From positions 1 to 49,062 of the forward strand of contig CAITIQ010000218.1 of the NCBI GenBank assembly GCA_903892415.1: DNA of 49,062 nucleotides, written 5' to 3'. The position numbers and the translations under genes are program-made. The notes under the pieces are model-generated. The model did no database searches. It was not told the DNA's origin and saw nothing but the letters and a program-made list of their open reading frames with translations. The DNA is from an uncultured delta proteobacterium (GTDB lineage: Bacteria; Myxococcota_A; Polyangia; Polyangiales; Polyangiaceae). Below, one piece after another: positions 35,804-44,010 of the stretch (the stretch's first letter is position 1; each line of letters begins with the position of its first letter).

Positions 35804-37993
35804 ATGGCGAAGCGTGGTGTTCGGGTCAGCTTCTGGGGCGGAGTTGTCGGGCTGGCGGCGCTTTCGGCGGGGTGCACTCCCTCCAACCCTTCGGGAGAAG
35901 CGGTGCGCGCAGCGCCTGCGCCCAAACGGGCAGACGCAGTTCGTCTCGAGAGCTCGTGCGCTCGGGTTGCGCCAGGGGTAGGGCCTGCGCGTGAAGGCAG
36001 CGTTCGCCAAGGCTCGACGGTTGCGCTTGCTCGCGAGCCCGAGCGTCTCCTGGCCTACGTCGCCGACCGAGATCGCAACCAAATCAGCGTCGTAGACGTG
36101 ACGCATAACGCTCTCGTCCAGACGGTGCCGGCCTCGGGCTCACCCGAGCAGCTGCTCGTTCTTGCGGATGGTCGCGTCGTCGCCAGCATCGCAGACGGAG
36201 CTCACATCGAGGTGTTTGAGCCCACGGGAGATGCCGAGCGGGTGCTCGAGTCTCGCTGCGCGCGCACCCTGCCTGCAGGGCCCTTCGGCTTGGCGCTCTC
36301 GCCGAACGAAGACACGCTGGTCGTGACGAGCGCCTGGGAAGCCTCGCTCTCATCACTCGACGCGAAGGATCTTTCGCTTCGCGGTGCGCAAGTCTTGCCA
36401 CGCTCCCCCCGCGGTGTGCTCGTGGACGAAACCAATCGCGCCTTCGTAAGTCACGTCGCAGGTGCCTCGCTTTCGGTGGTGGAGCTCTCCAAACTCGAGC
36501 AAGCTCCACGCAAGATCGATTTGCGCGTCAAGGCGGCCTCTCTTCGCGGTGAAAACCTCGACCTGGACGTTCTACGCGGCGGCGTTCAGGGGTTTGCGTT
36601 GGCAGGCGTTGAGCTTTCCCCCACGGTGCTCGAGCCGGGGGGCCAGCTGAAGAGCGACGCTGGCGGCGTCGCTGGTGAGCTGCCGCGTCCGCTCGCAGGC
36701 AAGGCGCCCGTTGCTCCCAAGGCTGCCCCAACTCCGCAGCCTCCCGTTCGAGCCGCGACGCCCAAGGCACCTGCTGCGCCCGACGGGCCGAAGGCTCCCA
36801 TGATCGGTGTGACGCCGCCAGGTCCGGAGCCGATCCCAACTCCCGCGCCCCGGCCCGCGCAAGCGAAGTCTGCGATGCGGCTGATTGTCCCGATGGTGAG
36901 CCTGGACCCGGGGGATCGCAATCGGCCGACGCAAATGTATTACGGTCCGCCGCCCACCGCGGGCGTGCCGAAGGAAGCTCCCATCGCTGTGGTGGTCGAT
37001 GCCAAATCCGAAAAGTCGATGAGCTCACACGTGCTCGCGCCCACCGCCAACTTGCGCGGGGAAGAGTGTCTGCTTCCGCGTGCGGTGGCCTACCGGCGGG
37101 ACGCGCAGCAGTTGCTGGTGACCTGCATGGGCATCGACCAGATGTTGGTGCTCGACGCTCGCGCCACCGATCCGATGCGGGCGATCGTTGAGCGACATCA
37201 TGTACCTGCTGGGCCCACCGGTGTTGCCATCGCCGAGAGCGAGCGGGTTGCGGTGACCTTCGGGCAATTCGACGCGTCGTTGGCGGTGGTTTCGCTCGAT
37301 GGCAAGGGCTCGCGAACCATCCCGCTCGATGTTGGTACTTCCTCCATCTCGCCGACGGATGCGGAAGGTCGCCGGCTCTTTTATTTGAGCAACGATACGC
37401 GCCTCACCTCGGATGGCGTTGCTTGTGCGAGCTGCCACCCAGACGGCGGAGACGACGGGGTCTCCTGGTCGACTCCCGAGGGAATGCGTCAAACGCTGAT
37501 GCTCGCGGGTCGCGTTCAAGGCACGGCGCCCTACGGTTGGTCACGTAAGCAGGGCACGCTCGCGACCTACATTTCCGATACCTCGAGGCGGCTTGGCGGT
37601 ACCGGCTTGCCCAAGAATGAACTCGACTCGCTGGCTGCCTTCGTGAAGCACTTGCCTGGCCCGCCCCGACGCGAAGTCAACTCGGCTCTCGTCGACGAGG
37701 GGCGCGAGGTGTTCTTCTCCTCGGGCTGTGACGGCTGTCACGTGGCCGCGGTTGGCACCGACGCGCGCTCCTACGAATTTTCCGCCGATGAGCCGTCTCC
37801 CTACTCGAGTTTGCGCGAGGGCTTCGATACGCCGTCGTTGCTCAATGTTCGTGCGACGGGTCCGTACTTCCATGATGGTCGCTACCCAACGCTCGAGGCG
37901 CTGCTGGCGGATCCGAGCAGCCAGATGGGTAACACCTCGCGCCTTTCGCCTCAGGAGCAGACGTCGCTCAAGGCGTTCCTCGAATCGCTGTGA
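35804..37993 (+). CDS. Cassette copy 1: beta-propeller/diheme cytochrome c lipoprotein (A1)
   Basis: Envelope lipoprotein, 729 aa; signal ends in LSAGC (residue 24). Residues about 65-230 form YVTN/YncE-like propeller blades (LAYVADRDRNQISVVDV, GPFGLALSPNEDTLVVTS). A Pro/Ala-rich linker (about 285-350) splits the propeller. The block VPMVSLDPGDRNRP, YYGPPPTAGVPKEAP resumes it; it is kept in all three copies. The C-terminal 220 residues resemble diheme cytochrome c peroxidases: CASCH at 541-545 (GVACASCHPDGGDDGVSW) and CDGCH at 642-646, then GPYFHDGRYPTLEALL and a Met in SSQMG. It might be a peroxidase, an electron carrier or a MauG-type modifying enzyme. Confidence 0.85.
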   Translation: MAKRGVRVSFWGGVVGLAALSAGCTPSNPSGEAVRAAPAPKRADAVRLESSCARVAPGVGPAREGSVRQGSTVALAREPERLLAYVADRDRNQISVVDVTHNALVQTVPASGSPEQLLVLADGRVVASIADGAHIEVFEPTGDAERVLESRCARTLPAGPFGLALSPNEDTLVVTSAWEASLSSLDAKDLSLRGAQVLPRSPRGVLVDETNRAFVSHVAGASLSVVELSKLEQAPRKIDLRVKAASLRGENLDLDVLRGGVQGFALAGVELSPTVLEPGGQLKSDAGGVAGELPRPLAGKAPVAPKAAPTPQPPVRAATPKAPAAPDGPKAPMIGVTPPGPEPIPTPAPRPAQAKSAMRLIVPMVSLDPGDRNRPTQMYYGPPPTAGVPKEAPIAVVVDAKSEKSMSSHVLAPTANLRGEECLLPRAVAYRRDAQQLLVTCMGIDQMLVLDARATDPMRAIVERHHVPAGPTGVAIAESERVAVTFGQFDASLAVVSLDGKGSRTIPLDVGTSSISPTDAEGRRLFYLSNDTRLTSDGVACASCHPDGGDDGVSWSTPEGMRQTLMLAGRVQGTAPYGWSRKQGTLATYISDTSRRLGGTGLPKNELDSLAAFVKHLPGPPRREVNSALVDEGREVFFSSGCDGCHVAAVGTDARSYEFSADEPSPYSSLREGFDTPSLLNVRATGPYFHDGRYPTLEALLADPSSQMGNTSRLSPQEQTSLKAFLESL

Positions 37994-38877
37994 GAGGTTG
38001 CTTACTAGCGTGGGTCGCTTGCACGAGCAGCGTCGTCGCTTGCGGCCCCAGCTACAACTTCGAGCAGCCCATCTACAACGAGTCTGCCACCAAGACGCCC
38101 GTCCCCATCATGGGCGAGCGTCGTCCGAGCGAGCGTCGGCGAGACTTCGACTACGCTGCGCTCCCGCTGCTGCGGCAGGAAGTTGGCTTGGCCGCCGATG
38201 TGAAGCTGAGACTGAGCGGTTCGCCCCGCGCTGATCGGGGTATGACAGCGGTGGTTACGCAAGCAGACAAGCGCAGCTTCACCGAGTCACCCTGGTCAGC
38301 TGGAGCTCCAGCTGGCTATGCACCACCCGTTACCTGTCCTGCCACTGGCGAGAGCCTCGCAGTCTCGTGGTTTGCGCTCGACCCACGCAAAAAGAGCGAA
38401 CGCAGCTGGTTCATGCTCGAACTCGAAGGTCGCCTGGTTGCCGAAGAATGCGTGACGCGGACCGAAAAGGTCTCCACCGTGACGGCCTCGGCGCTGGTCG
38501 ACGACGTGCTTTACGCCTATCGACGTTGCGCGACGCCGGACTGCGCGACCGAGGAACTGGTGCTGATTGGGCCGGGCCTGCAATGGGTCTCCTCGACGGC
38601 TCCCACACTAGAAGGGCAGACCAGGCCTGTCGTCGGTACCTTCTCGCGCTTGGTCGTGCCCGTGCGCCCGTCGCAAGCGGCTTCGGTATTGCTGCATATC
38701 GATCGCACCGTGCTGCAACGCTGGGCCTCGGCGGCGATGGTGGCGGGGCTCGAGAGTGAGCTCGGCGTTTGGCCAGAGAAGACCTCGCTGCAACTGACCG
38801 TGGACGTGGTTTGGCTGGCCGCTGAACCGCATGCGACGGGGAGTTTGTCGCTCGGCTTGGTCGATCCTCGACCCTAG
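37990..38877 (+). CDS. Cassette copy 1: partner lipoprotein (B1)
   Basis: Envelope lipoprotein, 295 aa, family not recognised. Starts at GTG 37990, overlapping the A1 stop by four bases. The signal ends in VVACG. Beyond the lipid cysteine it has the pattern shared by B1-B3: a Cys (VTCPATGE), a Trp about a dozen residues on (AVSWFALD), a second Cys (AEECVTR), then YAYRRC plus a further Cys (YRRCATPDC). The C-terminal third is beta-rich (LQLTVDVVWLAAEP). No heme, metal or catalytic motif is visible. The four cysteines suggest two disulfides in a small beta-domain. The strict pairing with A genes suggests a subunit, carrier or substrate of A1. Confidence 0.75.
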   Translation: MRGCLLAWVACTSSVVACGPSYNFEQPIYNESATKTPVPIMGERRPSERRRDFDYAALPLLRQEVGLAADVKLRLSGSPRADRGMTAVVTQADKRSFTESPWSAGAPAGYAPPVTCPATGESLAVSWFALDPRKKSERSWFMLELEGRLVAEECVTRTEKVSTVTASALVDDVLYAYRRCATPDCATEELVLIGPGLQWVSSTAPTLEGQTRPVVGTFSRLVVPVRPSQAASVLLHIDRTVLQRWASAAMVAGLESELGVWPEKTSLQLTVDVVWLAAEPHATGSLSLGLVDPRP

Positions 38878-38978
38878 CTCAGTCCCTCGGAAACAGTCGG
38901 GAACCCAAGGCCCAACGCGTTGTCTGTTTGTGAGCTCGATCGACGGGCAACGCTGGGCCGTACGAGCCGAGGTGCCGC

Positions 38979-41015
38979 ATGGGTTCGATTTTTTATGCGC
39001 GACAGCTTCGGCTGCCGCTGGTTCTAACGCTTGCTGCGTGTGGTGCGAGTGCGCCGCCAATGAGCCTGCCAAGGGCGGAGTCGGAAGAAGCGCCCCTGCC
39101 CGAACCAGCGGCGCCGCCCGTCGCGAGCGTGCATCCGCGACCAGCAACCTGCAGCACACTTCGACCGGTGGGGGCTCATGGGCTATCGCGACAAAGCAGC
39201 TCGGTCGTGCTTACCCGTGAGAGTGACACGCTGCTCGCCTACGTCGCCGATCCCGATGCTCTTCGCATCGAGGTGATCGACGTACGCGAGCGCAAGCTGG
39301 TGGCTTCCACGAGCACCTCCGGCCCGGTGGAGCAACTGCTGGTGCTGCCCTCGGGGCATCTGCTCGCGAGTATCGCGAACGGTGACTACCTCGAGGTCTT
39401 TGCTCCAAAGATTGGCGCGTCCAACGTCGTCGAGCTCGAAGCCGCGTGTTCAGTCGAAGTCCCGTATGGGCCCTTCGGGATGGCGCTGCGCGACGATGAT
39501 CGACGAGTTGCTGTCACTGGACTCGTGGCGGGCTCACTCACCTTTCTTCGAACGGAAGACCTAGTGATTGAATCGACTACCACGCTCCCTCGATCGCCTG
39601 CTGGCGTTGCCTTCGTCGGCTCGCTTGCCTACGTCTCTCATCTCGTCGGCTCTGAGGTCTCCATCGTCGATTCGGATGCGCCGCAGCGAAAGGTTCGCTC
39701 GGTGCCGACGCAGCTACGAACAGAGCTGGACTCGTCGAGGTCGCGGTTCACCGGAGGAGCCGGCCCAGGTGTACCGGTCGTTCGGGAGGGCAATCAGGCC
39801 TTCAGTTTGATCGCCGTCGATCCCTTTCCTTCGACCCCCTCAGGGGAGTCTTCGAGCTTTCGTGGCTCTGCTCCACTCGAGGGCGGCCCCACGCGCAATA
39901 GCAAATCACGAAGCGAAAACTCTTCACGCGTGGTGGTGCCGATGGTCAGCGTCGACGCTGGTGACCCGTCGCGACCTACCGACAACTACTACGGTCCGCC
40001 GGCGACGTACGGCGTTCCGAAGCAGGCGCCGACTGGCTTCGTGATCGACACAAAGTCCGAGAAGGGCCTCTCGCGGGCGCTCGTAGCAGCGCCGGCCAAC
40101 TTCTCGCAAGCGCCCTGCTATTCGCCGCGCGGTGTGGCCTACGACGCTGCGTCGGCGAGCCTTTATGTGACCTGCCTTGGTGCGCACACACTCTTGGAAC
40201 TGGACGCTACGTCCTCCGATCCGATGCGCGAGGTGAAGCGCAGCTTCGATACTCCGCGCGGTCCCACCGGCGTAGCCATCGCGTCGGAGGAGCGACTGGC
40301 CGTGGTGAGCGGGCGCTTCGACGGCCGGGTGAGCATCGTCGATTTGGCGACGGGCGACTCGAAGGTGGTCGATCCGGCGATGCCGCTCAGTGAAGTGGCA
40401 GCGAAGACGCGCGCTGGTCGCGATTTGTTCTTTCGAGCGGGCGATGGGCAGATCGCCTTCGACGGCCTAGCGTGTGCGAGCTGCCATCTCGAGGGAGCCG
40501 AGGATGGACTGACCTGGTCGACGCCGGTCGGTTCACGTCAGACGCTGATGTTGTCGGGGCGCGTCGCAAACTCGGCACCCTACGGTTGGACGCGCAAAGA
40601 TGAAGACCTCAAACAGTACGTGACCGGGACGATGGTGCGACTCGGTGGTGTGGGCCTTGAAGATGGCGACCTAAACTCGCTGCTCGCTTACGTTGCCGCC
40701 ATTCCAAGCCCGCCCCAGCCAATCCAAGCGTCCGCGTTGCTTGCCGAGGGGGAAGCTGTATTCGCGGCGAAGGGTTGTACGAGTTGTCATCCAGGTGGCG
40801 AGGCGAGCGGAGCGAAGCTCGGTCTAAGCGAAGAGGACGTGCTCTTCGACACACCGTCGCTTCATCGGGTAGGGCTCTCGGCGCCGTACTACCACGATGG
40901 ACGCTACCCGGACTTGCGTGCGCTGCTCAGCGACAAATCGAGCGCGATGGGGCGGACCGCGGAGCTCAATGCGCGCGAGGTGGCTGCGGTCGAATCCTTT
41001 CTACGGTCGCTTTGA
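38979..41015 (+). CDS. Cassette copy 2: beta-propeller/diheme cytochrome c lipoprotein (A2)
   Basis: Same architecture as A1, 678 aa; lipobox LTLAACG. The propeller begins around residue 70 (LAYVADPDALRIEVIDV) and again has the block VVPMVSVDAGDPSRPT, YYGPPATYGVPKQAP. Heme motifs are CASCH (499-503) and CTSCH (600-604), with SAPYYHDGRYPDLRALL and a Met in SSAMG. The Ala/Pro linker of A1 is replaced by a shorter Ser/Arg-rich segment. GAGG about seven bases before the ATG supports the start. The gene begins 101 bases after B1, so it may have its own promoter. Confidence 0.85.
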   Translation: MGSIFYARQLRLPLVLTLAACGASAPPMSLPRAESEEAPLPEPAAPPVASVHPRPATCSTLRPVGAHGLSRQSSSVVLTRESDTLLAYVADPDALRIEVIDVRERKLVASTSTSGPVEQLLVLPSGHLLASIANGDYLEVFAPKIGASNVVELEAACSVEVPYGPFGMALRDDDRRVAVTGLVAGSLTFLRTEDLVIESTTTLPRSPAGVAFVGSLAYVSHLVGSEVSIVDSDAPQRKVRSVPTQLRTELDSSRSRFTGGAGPGVPVVREGNQAFSLIAVDPFPSTPSGESSSFRGSAPLEGGPTRNSKSRSENSSRVVVPMVSVDAGDPSRPTDNYYGPPATYGVPKQAPTGFVIDTKSEKGLSRALVAAPANFSQAPCYSPRGVAYDAASASLYVTCLGAHTLLELDATSSDPMREVKRSFDTPRGPTGVAIASEERLAVVSGRFDGRVSIVDLATGDSKVVDPAMPLSEVAAKTRAGRDLFFRAGDGQIAFDGLACASCHLEGAEDGLTWSTPVGSRQTLMLSGRVANSAPYGWTRKDEDLKQYVTGTMVRLGGVGLEDGDLNSLLAYVAAIPSPPQPIQASALLAEGEAVFAAKGCTSCHPGGEASGAKLGLSEEDVLFDTPSLHRVGLSAPYYHDGRYPDLRALLSDKSSAMGRTAELNAREVAAVESFLRSL

Positions 41016-41029
41016 CGATGGGGGAGAGG

Positions 41030-41965
41030 ATGTCGCTTCGTTGGCTTGCGAAGAGCCTCGCAAGCTGCGCGTTGCTAAGCGGTTGCGCTGCCAAGCCAGC
41101 TGTTGAGCCGCCCGTTCTTTGGGATGACGGCGTCCCTCTCCAGGCCGCGTCGTTCGCGGGGCGCTCGAAGCTTGCTGAGCTTTCGCCCCAGCGCAGCAGC
41201 CAACCCGCCTTGTGGCTGGTGCACGTAAACCACCGACCGTGGACCTCCATCCCAAGTCTCGCAAGTCTTTCGAGTCGTCGCGACACGAAGGCCGCGGTGT
41301 TTGACGCGCGCTCCTTGTTTGGGCAGCCGTCCACCTATGTCTCGGGGCACCGACCTGCGCTTTCTCCACCAGGATGTGCTGCCGAGCAGGCCGCTGTCTC
41401 TTGGTATGTGTTGCAAGCAGAAGCCCCTGGTCAGCCCGCGCAGATCTCGACCAACTCGGGACTGATCGAGCGTTGCCGCATCGAGCGCTTGCGATCGGCG
41501 ACGAGCCCTTTGGCCGCGCTCGCGACTGGGCTGGTCTTGGGCTACCGAAGCTGCGAGACCATTGATTGCGAACCGCTGTTGCCGGTTCCCAGCGTGCTAC
41601 GGCTGCTGACTCCTCGCGCGCAATTCGTCCGCGTCGGCGGGGAACGTTTTGCGACCGAAGAAGACCCAACGAAGCCCTTCTCGCTCGTGGATGTCCCGGT
41701 GGCCCGCGGTGAATCGTCTGTGGCGGTGCTCTCGCTTACGGGAGCCGAAATCGATCGCTGGAGAAAGCTCCGTGGCGAAGCCCAACTCGATTCGGACCAA
41801 ATGCTTGTCGGACCCATGGAGTTACTACTCGTGCGGGTCGAAGTGGATTGGCTCGAGAATGAGGAGGCGCCTACGGTGCGAACCTCGGTCAGCGCTTATG
41901 GTGAGCCCGGCCGCACGATCGCCAAGTGGTTGGGGTTCGGGGCCGCGAAGGAAGACTCGAAGTGA
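41030..41965 (+). CDS. Cassette copy 2: partner lipoprotein (B2)
   Basis: Envelope lipoprotein, 311 aa. I choose ATG 41030, which follows GGGGGAGAG; an ATG 12 bases earlier is in frame but has no ribosome site. The signal ends in LLSGC. Low sequence identity to B1 but the same order of marks: Cys (PPGCAAEQ), Trp (AVSWYVLQ), Cys (IERCRIER), then LGYRSC plus a further Cys (YRSCETIDC). The C-terminal strands include LLLVRVEVDWLENEE, paralleling LQLTVDVVWLAAEP of B1. The stop is overlapped by the GTG start of A3. Confidence 0.75.
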   Translation: MSLRWLAKSLASCALLSGCAAKPAVEPPVLWDDGVPLQAASFAGRSKLAELSPQRSSQPALWLVHVNHRPWTSIPSLASLSSRRDTKAAVFDARSLFGQPSTYVSGHRPALSPPGCAAEQAAVSWYVLQAEAPGQPAQISTNSGLIERCRIERLRSATSPLAALATGLVLGYRSCETIDCEPLLPVPSVLRLLTPRAQFVRVGGERFATEEDPTKPFSLVDVPVARGESSVAVLSLTGAEIDRWRKLRGEAQLDSDQMLVGPMELLLVRVEVDWLENEEAPTVRTSVSAYGEPGRTIAKWLGFGAAKEDSK

Positions 41966-44010
41966 AGCAAGTCGACCGTCCGCGCCGTCTAGTGCGCGGT
42001 TCGATACTCACCGTTGCCGCACTCACCGTTGCCGTGCTCGCGAGCGCCTGCGCAGCGGCGACTTCGACGCAAGAGGCGCTACCGCCTCCTACAGAGCAAC
42101 GCGCTTCGCAGGCGAAGCAACTCTATGCTGCCTCCTGCGTTGCAGAGGAGCAGAGCGGCGCGCTCGCGCCTGCCTCTCGCTCGCGGCAAGGTTCGACTGT
42201 CGCGCTCGCGACGCGCGCAAACGAGCGGTTGGCTCTGCTCGCCGACAAGGACCGCAAGACGTTGTGGGTGGTGGACGTGACGACGCAAACGCTCGCAGAG
42301 TCGGTGCGATTTGAGACTGAGCCGGAGCAGGTGCTGGTGCTCGAGGACGGTCGCGTGGTGGTCTCCCTGGTCGGTGGCTCCGAAGTGCAGGTCTTGAGCG
42401 CTGGAGCAGACGGCGCGCTGCGAGCGTTGTGCGCGAGACCCACGCCGGCCGGACCATTTGGGTTAGCGGCCTCGCCGGACGGCACGTCGGTGGTGGTGAC
42501 GAGCGGTAACTCTGCACAAGCGACGGTGCTCCGCGCGAAGGACTTCGCAGTTCACGGACGAGTCCCGCTGCCTCGTTCCCCCCGCGGCGTGTTGGTGTTC
42601 GGCGAGACCGTCTTCGTCACCCATCTATCAGGCGCCAAGGTCTCCTACTTCTCGCTCACCAACCTTGAAGCCGGCGCACAAACGATCTCGACGGTGCAAA
42701 GGACAGCGGCGCCGCAAGGGGAAGTGGAGGACTTTCTGTCGCCGCGAACGGCCTCTCAGGCCTATTCCTTGGTCTCGGTCGAGCTCTCCGCAGACGTACC
42801 GCCGCCGCCCAAGACCGCCGACGGTTCGGTGCTGCGGGGTCAACCAGGAGAGCGCGCCCAAGCGCTGGGAACATCTGCAAAGCCGCGGGCCGCGGAGGTC
42901 GAAACCAAGTTGGTCGTGCCGATGGTGAGTGTCGATCCGGGCACGCGACTCGGTCGCTTCGAGAACTACTACGGGCCTCCTCCCATCGCCGGCGTGAAGA
43001 AGCACGCCCCAACGGTCGCAACCATTGACCCGATGAGCAAGAGCCACCTCTCCCCAACCTTGGTGGCGACCGGTCCGCGCGCGCCGCTCCATCCCTGTCA
43101 GCTTCCTCGTGCCTCCCTTTTTGACGCGCGCAGCGGTCACCTGTTTGTCGCCTGTATGGGCAGTGACGAGGTAATCGAACTCGAGGGCTCGCGGCTCGAT
43201 CCGATGGCGGCAACCGTGCGCCGATTCGCGGTGGCGCGCGGACCGACTGGTCTCGCGCTCGACGAGCAAAGCGGCCTCTTGACCGTGTTTAGTCAGTTCG
43301 ATGCGGGGCTCACGCTGATCGAGCTCGAGAGCGGTGCGGTGCATTCGGTGAAGCTCTCGCTGCCGGCTTCGGACCTTGCGCCCGAGGTTCAGCTTGGACG
43401 GGAGCTATTCCATCGCACCAACGATGGGCGCATCACCGGGGACGGCATCGCTTGCGCAAGTTGCCATCCCGAGGGGGGTGATGATCAGGTGGTTTGGCAA
43501 ACGCCGGAGGGGCCGCGACAAACAATTTCGCTGGCCGGCCGCTTGCGCGCGGGAACTGCGCCCTTTGGCTGGACGGGTCGCAGCCTGGGGCTGTCCGAGT
43601 ACATCGAATCGACCTGCTCGCGATTGGGCGGCTCTGGGTTACCCGAACGTGAGTTGGATGCCCTAGTCGACTACGCAGTGTCCTTACGCGCACCAGCGCT
43701 CGACGCGGTGGATGAAGCAGAGCGCTCACGTGGAAAGGCCGTTTTCTTCGCGCGCGGCTGCGCGAGCTGTCACCAAAAAGGGACGTCGACCGATCAGCAC
43801 AGTCACATGTTTGCGAACCCCAGCGAGCGAGAACCTGGGCGCGATACCCCGACGTTGGTGCGGGTAAGTCAGACCGCTCCATATTTTTTCGATGGCCGCT
43901 ACAGCACGCTGGAGGAGCTTTTGTCAGACCCGTCGAATCGCATGGGCGAGACTGCTCAGTTGAGCGCGGAGGAGCAGAGCGCGTTGCTCGTCTACCTGAG
44001 GTCGCTTTGA
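41962..44010 (+). CDS. Cassette copy 3: beta-propeller/diheme cytochrome c lipoprotein (A3)
   Basis: Same architecture, 682 aa from GTG 41962, which overlaps the B2 stop by four bases (GTGA); a longer frame from 41926 is less likely. Signal ends in LASAC. Propeller marks: LALLADKDRKTLWVVDV, GPFGLAASPDGTSVVVTS, VVPMVSVDPGTRLGR, YYGPPPIAGVKKHAP. Hemes at CASCH (498-502) and CASCH (600-604). The otherwise conserved His of PYFHDGRY/PYYHDGRY is Phe here (PYFFDGRY), while the Met of SNRMG is kept. The His change may alter peroxidase chemistry or an axial or hydrogen-bond partner, so this copy may have a different activity. Confidence 0.85.
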   Translation: MKQVDRPRRLVRGSILTVAALTVAVLASACAAATSTQEALPPPTEQRASQAKQLYAASCVAEEQSGALAPASRSRQGSTVALATRANERLALLADKDRKTLWVVDVTTQTLAESVRFETEPEQVLVLEDGRVVVSLVGGSEVQVLSAGADGALRALCARPTPAGPFGLAASPDGTSVVVTSGNSAQATVLRAKDFAVHGRVPLPRSPRGVLVFGETVFVTHLSGAKVSYFSLTNLEAGAQTISTVQRTAAPQGEVEDFLSPRTASQAYSLVSVELSADVPPPPKTADGSVLRGQPGERAQALGTSAKPRAAEVETKLVVPMVSVDPGTRLGRFENYYGPPPIAGVKKHAPTVATIDPMSKSHLSPTLVATGPRAPLHPCQLPRASLFDARSGHLFVACMGSDEVIELEGSRLDPMAATVRRFAVARGPTGLALDEQSGLLTVFSQFDAGLTLIELESGAVHSVKLSLPASDLAPEVQLGRELFHRTNDGRITGDGIACASCHPEGGDDQVVWQTPEGPRQTISLAGRLRAGTAPFGWTGRSLGLSEYIESTCSRLGGSGLPERELDALVDYAVSLRAPALDAVDEAERSRGKAVFFARGCASCHQKGTSTDQHSHMFANPSEREPGRDTPTLVRVSQTAPYFFDGRYSTLEELLSDPSNRMGETAQLSAEEQSALLVYLRSL

